Below are positions 17,968 to 24,504 of a DNA stretch of 64,000 nucleotides, one piece after another; positions within the stretch are counted from its first letter, which is position 1, and each line of letters opens with the position of its first letter. Under the pieces are notes generated by a model. The model made no database searches. It was given only the letters and a program-made list of their open reading frames with translations, and was not told the DNA's origin. The stretch is from Bradyrhizobium cytisi (GTDB taxonomy: Bacteria; Pseudomonadota; Alphaproteobacteria; Rhizobiales; Xanthobacteraceae). The translations under genes were made by a program, and so were the position numbers. The stretch covers positions 186,001 through 250,000 of the forward strand of contig NZ_VSSR01000013.1 of assembly GCF_008123515.1 (NCBI RefSeq). The letters run 5' to 3'.

Positions 17968-19125
17968 TTGACCATCAAGGGCAAGGCCTACATTGCCGGG
18001 ATCTACGAACACCCGACCCGGCATGCGCCGGACAAATCCACTGCCCAGCTTCACGCCGAGGTCGCGAAGGGCGCGATCGAGGATGCCGGGCTCAGTAAGG
18101 ACGATGTCGACGGCTATTTCTGCGCGGGCGACGCGCCCGGCGGTGCCTGGCCGATGGTCGATTATCTCGGCCTCAACACCAAGAAGCTCCGCCACGTCGA
18201 CTCGACCGAGACCGGCGGCTGTTCCTACATCATCCATCTCGGCCACGCGGCTGAGGCGATCGCGGCGGGCAAGTGCTCGATCGCGCTGATCACGTTGGCC
18301 GGCAAGCCGCGGACCGGCGTGATGCCGCCGCGCGCGGCCGGCGCGGAAGCCGATTTCGAGTCCGCTTACGGCGCGACCACGCACAATGCCTATGGCATGT
18401 GTGCCATGCGTCACATGCACGACTATGGCACCACCTCGGAGCAGCTCGCCTGGATCAAGGTCGCGGCCTCGCATCATGCGCAATACAATCCGCATGCGAT
18501 GCTCAAGGACGTCGTCACCGTCGAGGACGTGCTGAACTCGCCGATGATCTCCGATCCCTTGCATCGCATGGATTGCTGCGTCGTCTCCGACGGCGGCGGC
18601 GCGCTGATCGTGACGACGCCGGAGATCGCCAAGAGCCTGAAGAAGCCGCTGGTCAAGCTGATCGGCCATGGCGAGGCGATGAAGGGTCCGCGCGGCGGCA
18701 AGGATCTCGATCTCACCTACTCCGCCGGCATCTGGTCCGGCCCGCGCGCGTTCGAGGAAGCCGGCATCACGCCGAAGGACATCAAATACGCTTCCATCTA
18801 CGACAGCTTCACCATCACGGTGCTGATGCAGCTCGAGGACCTCGGCTTCTGCAAGAAGGGCGAGGGTGGCAAGTTCGTCGCCGACGGCAACCTGATCTCG
18901 GGCGTCGGCAAGCTGCCGTTCAACACCGACGGCGGCGGCCTCTGCAGCAACCATCCCGTCAACCGCGGCGGCATGACCAAGGTCATCGAGGCCGTCCGGC
19001 AGCTGCGCGGCGAGGCGCATCCGAAAGTGCAGGTCAAGAATTGCGATCTCGCCATCGCCCACGGCACCGGCGGCCTTTTGGGCGTTCGCCACGCCGCCTC
19101 GACGGCCATTCTGGAGCGCGTGTGA
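17968..19125 (+). CDS. SCP-x-type thiolase (acetyl-CoA acyltransferase)
   Basis: A 385-residue thiolase of the SCP2/SCP-x class, which cleaves 3-oxoacyl-CoA with CoA. The nucleophile Cys85 sits in TGGCSYIIHLGHAAEAI, His329 in SNHPVNRGGM and His365 in IAHGTGG, the standard catalytic order. I chose the TTG at 17968 (product TIKGKAYIAGIYEH after the initiator), with GGAG 9 bases upstream; the frame runs back to 17761 but through repeat B. It overlaps the next gene by one base (TGATG), the usual pairing of such thiolases with a DUF35 OB-fold partner. Confidence 0.88.
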   Translation: MTIKGKAYIAGIYEHPTRHAPDKSTAQLHAEVAKGAIEDAGLSKDDVDGYFCAGDAPGGAWPMVDYLGLNTKKLRHVDSTETGGCSYIIHLGHAAEAIAAGKCSIALITLAGKPRTGVMPPRAAGAEADFESAYGATTHNAYGMCAMRHMHDYGTTSEQLAWIKVAASHHAQYNPHAMLKDVVTVEDVLNSPMISDPLHRMDCCVVSDGGGALIVTTPEIAKSLKKPLVKLIGHGEAMKGPRGGKDLDLTYSAGIWSGPRAFEEAGITPKDIKYASIYDSFTITVLMQLEDLGFCKKGEGGKFVADGNLISGVGKLPFNTDGGGLCSNHPVNRGGMTKVIEAVRQLRGEAHPKVQVKNCDLAIAHGTGGLLGVRHAASTAILERV

Positions 19126-19514
19126 TGGTAGATGCAAAAAAATACCCGGCCCCGGTCACGAACCCCGAGACCGCGGCGTTCTGGGACGCGGCCAGCCGCG
19201 GCAAGTTCATGATCAAGCGCTGCACGGCCTGCGGCGAAGCGCATTACTTCCCGCGCTCGATCTGCCCGTTCTGCTATTCCGACAAGACGGTGTGGGAAGA
19301 GGCCTCGGGCGAAGGCACGATTTACACCTGGAGCCTGATGCGGAAGTCGCCGACCGGTCCGTATGCGATCGGTTACGTCACGCTGAAGGAGGGCCCGTCG
19401 TTGCAAACCAATTTTGTCGACTGCGATCTTGAGAAGCTGAAGATCGGCCAGAAGGTGAAGGTGGTGTTCAAGCCGACCGACGGCGCCCCGCTACCGTTCT
19501 TCACGCCGGCCTGA
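19125..19514 (+). CDS. Zn-ribbon OB-fold (DUF35) thiolase partner
   Basis: A 129-residue two-part protein: a zinc ribbon with Cys33, Cys36, Cys47 and Cys50 (RCTACGEAHYFPRSICPFC), then an OB-fold (GEGTIYTWSLMRKSPTGPYA and onward). DUF35 proteins bind acyl-CoA and form tight complexes with SCP-x-like thiolases or hydratases. The start codon overlaps the thiolase stop, so translation is coupled, which supports a complex. Confidence 0.9.
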   Translation: MVDAKKYPAPVTNPETAAFWDAASRGKFMIKRCTACGEAHYFPRSICPFCYSDKTVWEEASGEGTIYTWSLMRKSPTGPYAIGYVTLKEGPSLQTNFVDCDLEKLKIGQKVKVVFKPTDGAPLPFFTPA

Positions 19515-19520
19515 AATTCT

Positions 19521-19667
19521 TCCCTTCCCCCCTTGTGGGGGAAGGTGGCGCGAAGCGCCGGATGAGGGGTATCGCTCCGCAGATTGTTCGATGTGGAGGC
19601 AACCCCTCACCCAAACGAGTTCGCCGCACGGCTCTCGCGGCCCTCTCTCACAAGGGGAGAGGGCACA
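19521..19667. repeat. repeat element, family D (CCCCTCACCC type)
   Basis: It starts CCCTTCCCCCCTTGTGGGGG and AAGGTGGCGCGAAGCGCCGG, and ends CGGCCCTCTCTCACAAGGGG and AGAGGGCACA. It is composed of hairpins (CCCTTGTGGGGG; GGCGCGAAGCGCC; CTCTCTCACAAGGGGAGAG). It fills the gap between the OB-fold and MaoC genes. A single copy in this window. Confidence 0.75.
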
Positions 19668-19717
19668 TTAACGAGCGCCGCTGTTCGCTGAGAAGAATAC
19701 CGGGAGGAAACAACAAA

Positions 19718-20578
19718 ATGTCCGCCAGATACGAAGAACTCAAAGGCCTAAAAAACCTCGGCCAGAAATATGGCTACAGCGATCGCGAGGTCATGCTCTA
19801 CGCTTACGGCATCGGCCTCGGCGCTGATCCCATGGACGAGAACGAACTCGCCTTCGTCAACGAAGGCACGTTGACACCGCGGCCGCTGAAAGTAGTGCCG
19901 ACCTTTGCCTCCGTCGCCGCATGGGGCTCGGGCCCGGGTGAGATGAATCTCAACCGCGTCATGGTGGTCGACGGCGAGCGCGACATCACCTTCCACCAGC
20001 CGCTGCCGGTCGCCGCCAACATCACCGCCGATTCCTCCGTGGTCGAGGTCTACGATAAGGGCAAGGACAAGGGTGTCGTGATCAGCCACCAGACCGTGCT
20101 GAAGAACGAGAAGGGCGAGAAGCTCGCCACGCTGGTTGCCTCGCGCTTCGCCCGCGGCGACGGTGGCTTCGGCGGTCCGAACCTGACCCAGCCAGATCCG
20201 CACAGGATTCCCTCGCGCGCGCCCGACAAGACCATCGACATCGTCACGCGCCCTGACCAGGCGCTGATCTATCGCCTCTGCGGCGACCGCAATCCGCTGC
20301 ATTCTGATCCGGAGTTTGCGAAGAAGGCCGGCTTCCCGCGTCCGATCCTGCACGGCATGTGCACCTACGGCATCACCTGCCGCGGCGTGCTGCAGACCTA
20401 TGCCGACTACGACGCCAGCGCGTTCCGCCAGCACGTCGCGCGGTTCTCCTCGCCGGTGTATCCCGGCGAGACCGTGACCATGGACCTCTGGAAGGACGGC
20501 AACACGATCTCGTTCGAAGCCAAGGTGAAGTCGCGCGGTGTCACCGTGATCAAAAACGGCAAGACGATCTTAGGTTAG
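19718..20578 (+). CDS. MaoC-type enoyl-CoA hydratase 2
   Basis: A 286-residue double hot-dog hydratase like the hydratase-2 part of peroxisomal multifunctional enzyme 2. It hydrates trans-2-enoyl-CoA to (3R)-hydroxyacyl-CoA. The signature GDRNPLHSDPEFAKKAGFPR carries the catalytic Asp190 and His195. The N-terminal half (residues 1-140) is the non-catalytic hot-dog that holds the acyl chain. The start at 19718 has GGGAGGAAA upstream. Its natural partner, a (3R)-specific SDR, is encoded 160 bases downstream. Confidence 0.9.
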   Translation: MSARYEELKGLKNLGQKYGYSDREVMLYAYGIGLGADPMDENELAFVNEGTLTPRPLKVVPTFASVAAWGSGPGEMNLNRVMVVDGERDITFHQPLPVAANITADSSVVEVYDKGKDKGVVISHQTVLKNEKGEKLATLVASRFARGDGGFGGPNLTQPDPHRIPSRAPDKTIDIVTRPDQALIYRLCGDRNPLHSDPEFAKKAGFPRPILHGMCTYGITCRGVLQTYADYDASAFRQHVARFSSPVYPGETVTMDLWKDGNTISFEAKVKSRGVTVIKNGKTILG

Positions 20579-20584
20579 GGGGAC

Positions 20585-20710
20585 TCTCATGCCCCGGACG
20601 CAGCGTTCCTTCAGCGGTGCGCTGCTGAGCCGGGGCCCAGAGCCGCCCAAGGAAGAACTGGGTCCCGGCGCTGCGAAACAGCGTTTCACGCTGCATCGCG
20701 TCCGGGACAC
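20585..20710. repeat. inverted-repeat element, family B, copy 2
   Basis: Outer arms ATGCCCCGGACGCAGCG and CATCGCGTCCGGGACA; inner arms GAGCCGGGGCCCAG and CTGGGTCCCGGC. It ends 28 bases before the SDR start codon and fills most of the MaoC-SDR gap. Confidence 0.85.
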
Positions 20711-20738
20711 AAAACAACAAAAGCAGGGAGAAGCCACC

Positions 20739-21617
20739 ATGGGACTACTCGACGGCAAGGTTGCGCTGATCACCGGCGCGGGCGGGGGGCTCGGTGAAGC
20801 CTATGCAAAGCTGTTCGCGCGGGAAGGGGCCTCGATCGTCGTCAACGACCTCGGCGGGCCCCGCGACGGCTCCGGCGCCGACAAGTCGATGGCGCAGCTC
20901 GTGGTGGACGCGATCAAGGCGGAGGGCGGCAAGGCGGTCGCGAATGGTGCCGACATCTCGACCATGGAAGGCGGCCAGTCGGTGTTCGACGACGCCATCA
21001 AGCACTTCGGCCGCGCCGACATCCTCGTCAACAATGCCGGCATCTTGCGCGACCAGACGTTTGCCAAGGCTAGCGAGTCCGACTGGGACAAGGTCATCAA
21101 GGTGCATCTGAAGGGCACCTTCTGTTGCACCATGCCGGTATTTCGCTGGATGCGGGAAAATGGTGGTGGTGTCATCGTCAACACCTCCTCGACCTCGGGA
21201 TTGATCGGTAATTTCGGCCAGAGCAATTACGGCGCGGCCAAGGGCGGCATCTGGGGCCTGTCCAATGTGCTGGCGATCGAGGGCCGCAAATACAACATCC
21301 GGATCTGGACGCTGGCCCCAGGCGCGCTGACCCGCATGACCGCAGACCTGCCCCGCTATAAGGAGAACCCCTCGGCGGCGCTGGGGCCGGACGGCATCGC
21401 GCCGGCCGTGCTATACATGGTCAGCGACTTGTCGGGCGACCAGACCGGCAAGGTGCTGGGCGTGTCCGGGCCCCGCGGCGTGCGCGAAATGCGGATGATG
21501 GAGATGGAAGGCTGGAAACCGCCGCACTCGGGCTGGAACGCCCAGGACATCGCCGATCATGCCAAGGAGATCTTCTTCTCCGAGGAGCAGATCAAGATGG
21601 GTGCGCGGCGGTTTTAG
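20739..21617 (+). CDS. SDR 3-hydroxyacyl-CoA dehydrogenase (MFE-2 dehydrogenase type)
   Basis: A 292-residue short-chain dehydrogenase. Cofactor motif TGAGGGLGEAYAKLFAREGA near residue 13, then NDLGGPRDGSGADKS, an insertion typical of the dehydrogenase unit of multifunctional enzyme 2 (HSD17B4 type). NNAG and the catalytic Ser region NTSSTSG, with Tyr164 and Lys168 in SNYGAAKGG, are intact. It probably oxidises (3R)-hydroxyacyl-CoA to 3-oxoacyl-CoA with NAD+, feeding the thiolase. The C-terminal extension (KPPHSGWNAQDIADHAKEIF) fits the same subfamily. Confidence 0.9.
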   Translation: MGLLDGKVALITGAGGGLGEAYAKLFAREGASIVVNDLGGPRDGSGADKSMAQLVVDAIKAEGGKAVANGADISTMEGGQSVFDDAIKHFGRADILVNNAGILRDQTFAKASESDWDKVIKVHLKGTFCCTMPVFRWMRENGGGVIVNTSSTSGLIGNFGQSNYGAAKGGIWGLSNVLAIEGRKYNIRIWTLAPGALTRMTADLPRYKENPSAALGPDGIAPAVLYMVSDLSGDQTGKVLGVSGPRGVREMRMMEMEGWKPPHSGWNAQDIADHAKEIFFSEEQIKMGARRF

Positions 21618-21623
21618 CCACAC

Positions 21624-21664
21624 TGTCATTCCGGGCCTGTCCCTTCGGGCCATCCCGGAATGAC
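21624..21664. repeat. palindromic element E (CATTCCGGG / CCCGGAATG)
   Basis: GTCATTCCGGG pairs with CCCGGAATGAC around a CCTGTCCCTTCGGGCCAT loop that contains a second small stem. It begins a few bases after the SDR stop codon and ends 25 bases before the DapA-like start. Confidence 0.8.
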
Positions 21665-21689
21665 GAATAGAGAGAGACAAGGTAAGACG

Positions 21690-22643
21690 ATGAAACTGAC
21701 CGCCGACGCCAAGGGCACCTTCGCAATCGCGCCGACGCCGTTCCACGATGACGGAAGGATCGACGAGCGCTCGATCGACCGCCTGACCGATTTCTACGAG
21801 GAGGTCGGCTGCGACGGCGTCACGGTGTTGGGCATTTTGGGTGAGGCGCCGAAGCTCGATGCTGCCGAGGCCGAGCAGGTGGCGGTGCGCTTCGTCAAGC
21901 GCGCCAAGACAATGCAGGTGATCGTCGGCGTCTCCGCGCCGGGCTTTGCCACCATGCGCTCGCTGGCGAAGGCCTCGATGGACGCAGGCGCCGCCGGCGT
22001 CATGATCGCGCCGCCGCCCTCGCTCCGCACCGACGACCAGATCATCGGCTATTACAAGCAGGCGGCCGAGGCGATCGGTCCCGACGTGCCCTGGGTGCTC
22101 CAGGACTATCCGCTGACCTTGCAGGTGGTGTTCACGCCGGCCGTGATCCGCAAGATCGTCACCGACAATGCGAACTGTGTGATGCTCAAGCACGAGGACT
22201 GGCCGGGTCTCGAAAAGATCTCGACCCTGCGCAATTTCCAGAAGGACGGCTCGCTCCGTCCGCTCTCGATCCTCTGCGGCAATGGCGGTCTCTTTTTGGA
22301 TTTCGAGATGGAGCGCGGCGCCGACGGCGCCATGACCGGCTACGCCTTTCCCGAGCTTCTGATCGACGTCGTGGACCTCTCCAAGGCCGGCAAGCGCGAT
22401 GCGGCGCATGATCTGTTCGACGCGCATCTGCCGCTTATCCGCTACGAGCAGCAGCCGGGTGCCGGCCTTGCCGTGCGCAAGCACGTGCTGCAGAAGCGCG
22501 GCATCATCGCCTCCAGCGCCCAGCGCAAGCCCGGCGCGACCATCACGCCGGCGGCGAAGGCGGAGGTCGACTACCTGCTGTCGCGCGTCGCCCGCGTCGA
22601 CAAGCGCGCCAATCTCGGCCCGCAATCGAGTGCCGCAGGTTAG
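21690..22643 (+). CDS. dihydrodipicolinate synthase (DapA) family aldolase
   Basis: A 317-residue class I aldolase-fold (TIM barrel) protein. It has the Schiff-base Lys167 in CVMLKHED and the acid/base Tyr140 in LQDYPL, equivalent to the DapA lysine and tyrosine. The usual GTTGE loop is replaced by LGILGEAPKL, so the substrate is probably not aspartate semialdehyde. The family includes many pyruvate-dependent aldolases and dehydratases of sugar acids and aromatic compounds. It is followed after 4 bases by the Nudix gene, so the two are co-transcribed. Confidence 0.88.
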   Translation: MKLTADAKGTFAIAPTPFHDDGRIDERSIDRLTDFYEEVGCDGVTVLGILGEAPKLDAAEAEQVAVRFVKRAKTMQVIVGVSAPGFATMRSLAKASMDAGAAGVMIAPPPSLRTDDQIIGYYKQAAEAIGPDVPWVLQDYPLTLQVVFTPAVIRKIVTDNANCVMLKHEDWPGLEKISTLRNFQKDGSLRPLSILCGNGGLFLDFEMERGADGAMTGYAFPELLIDVVDLSKAGKRDAAHDLFDAHLPLIRYEQQPGAGLAVRKHVLQKRGIIASSAQRKPGATITPAAKAEVDYLLSRVARVDKRANLGPQSSAAG

Positions 22644-22647
22644 TTGA

Positions 22648-23442
22648 ATGCCCGAGACATCAGCATCGCGTCCCGCGTCGACGATCCTCCTGCTGCGCGA
22701 CGCAGCAAAGGAAGTTGAGGTCTTCATGATGGTCCGCCATCATCAGATCGAGTTCAACTCGGGCGCGCTGGTGTTTCCCGGCGGCAGCGTCGATGCCGGC
22801 GATCAGGAGATCGTCAAGCGGTCCGACCTCTACTCGGGCGGCGAGGGCCTGAGCGAATCCGATCGCGGCTTCCGTATCGCCGCGATCCGCGAAACCTTCG
22901 AGGAAAGCGGTATCCTGCTGGCGCGGTCGAAGGGCTCGAACACGCCCGTTGATGCCAGGCGCGCCGGCGAGATCGCCGATGCGCATCGCGTCGCGCTCAA
23001 CGAGCACAAGATCAGTTTCATGAGCATCCTGGCCGACAATGGCCTCCAACTCGCGCTCGACACGCTGGTGCCGTACGCACACTGGATCACGCCGGAGGGC
23101 ATGCCGAAGCGTTTCGACACCTGGTTTTTTCTTGCGGCAGCACCGCCCGACCAGCTCGGCGCGCATGACGGACGGGAGTCGACCGACTCGATCTGGGTCT
23201 CGCCGCGCGAGGCTGTCGAGGGCGGCGAGAGCGGCCGCTTCAAGCTGCCGTTCCCGACCACGCGCAACCTGATCCGGCTTGCCAAGCAAGGCAGCGTGAG
23301 CGCCGCGCTAGATCATGCCAAGGGTATGTCGATCGTCACGGTGATGCCGGTCATGACCAAGACCGAGAGCGGCCGCCAGCTCCGCATCCCCCGCGAGGCC
23401 GGCTATGACGGCGAAGTGTTCGAGGTCGGCGCGGTCGGCTGA
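22648..23442 (+). CDS. Nudix hydrolase, NUDT19-like
   Basis: A 264-residue Nudix hydrolase. The core box is split as in NUDT19/NUDT7 types: GGxxxxGD region at about residues 50-56 (FPGGSVDAGDQE), then Arg81-Glu82-x2-Glu85-Glu86-x-Gly88 in REtfEEsGi, the metal-binding helix. The long insert before the helix and the C-terminal helical part resemble mammalian NUDT19, a CoA diphosphatase. Given the acyl-CoA neighbours, CoA or acyl-CoA hydrolysis is a reasonable inference. It starts 4 bases after the DapA-like gene. Confidence 0.85.
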   Translation: MPETSASRPASTILLLRDAAKEVEVFMMVRHHQIEFNSGALVFPGGSVDAGDQEIVKRSDLYSGGEGLSESDRGFRIAAIRETFEESGILLARSKGSNTPVDARRAGEIADAHRVALNEHKISFMSILADNGLQLALDTLVPYAHWITPEGMPKRFDTWFFLAAAPPDQLGAHDGRESTDSIWVSPREAVEGGESGRFKLPFPTTRNLIRLAKQGSVSAALDHAKGMSIVTVMPVMTKTESGRQLRIPREAGYDGEVFEVGAVG

Positions 23443-23520
23443 CACAGTTCGACGTACGACGAACTATTGCGCCTGTGGCCGCTGTATGTTCCATCCACTG
23501 AAAGCTGGACGGAGCGCGCC

Positions 23521-24435
23521 ATGGATAACCGGCAGGACACAAATGTCGCCTTCGAGCTGGCGCTGCTGATCGTGCTCGCCACGCTCTGGGGCGGCTCCTA
23601 CACCTTCATCAAGCTTGGCGTCGCCACCATCCCGCCGGTCACGCTGATCGCCGCGCGCACCACGATCGCAGGCCTGCTGCTGCTCGTCGTCATGTGGGCG
23701 AGGGGCATCAGGATTCCCAGGGACGTCGCGACCTGGCAGCGCTTCGCGTTCCAGGCCGTGCTCAACAGCGTCATCCCCTGGACGCTGATCGCTTGGGGCG
23801 AGCGCCATGTCGATGCTGCGCTGGCTACCATCCTCAACTCGGCCGGCCCGATCTTCACTTTCCTGCTCACCGCGGTCGTCACCCGCCATGAGGCCACGAC
23901 CCCGCGAAAACTGTTCGGCGTGGTGGCCGGCATGGCCGGCATCCTGCTGATCGTCGGCGTCGATGCGCTCCACGACATCGGCAGCGGCCTCGTCGCGGAA
24001 GCCGCGATCGTTGCCGCCACCATCTGCTACGCTTGCGCTGCGATCTTCGGCCGGAGCTTCAAGGGCCTCGATCCCTTGGCGCCCGCGGCCGGCTCGCTGC
24101 TGGCGGGCGCGGCCGTGCTGATCCCGGCCTCGCTCGTGCTCGAAGCGCCCTGGACACTATCGCCCTCGCTGAGCTCGGTCCTGGCGCTGCTCGCGCTGGC
24201 GGTGTTTTCGACCGCAGCGGCGTTCGCCATTTACTTCCGCCTGATCCAGACCCTCGGCTCGGTCGGAACCACCGCCCAGGCCTATCTCCGTGTCCCGATC
24301 GGGGTCGCCATCAGCGTCGCCTTCCTGGAGGAAACCCTGAGCCAGACCGCCTGGATTGGCTTGGCCTGCGTCGTCCTCGGCGTTGCCGCCATGACGGTCC
24401 CGGCCCGGCGCCCGGCTGTTGCTAAACCATCATGA
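23521..24435 (+). CDS. EamA/DMT family transporter
   Basis: A 304-residue inner-membrane protein with ten hydrophobic helices and two EamA repeats (first starting LATLWGGSYTFIKLGVATIPPV, second near residue 160). The start MDNRQDTNVAFELALL at 23521 was preferred to an upstream in-frame codon at 23467 because the N-terminus then enters the first helix directly. Drug/metabolite exporters of this type move amino acids or other metabolites; the substrate is unknown. Confidence 0.85.
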   Translation: MDNRQDTNVAFELALLIVLATLWGGSYTFIKLGVATIPPVTLIAARTTIAGLLLLVVMWARGIRIPRDVATWQRFAFQAVLNSVIPWTLIAWGERHVDAALATILNSAGPIFTFLLTAVVTRHEATTPRKLFGVVAGMAGILLIVGVDALHDIGSGLVAEAAIVAATICYACAAIFGRSFKGLDPLAPAAGSLLAGAAVLIPASLVLEAPWTLSPSLSSVLALLALAVFSTAAAFAIYFRLIQTLGSVGTTAQAYLRVPIGVAISVAFLEETLSQTAWIGLACVVLGVAAMTVPARRPAVAKPS

Positions 24436-24504
24436 AAAACAACTGCTTCCCAATGTCGGAGGCATGTTCCCCCGGAGCCGCGATACAGCGTATATTAGGG
24501 GTGT

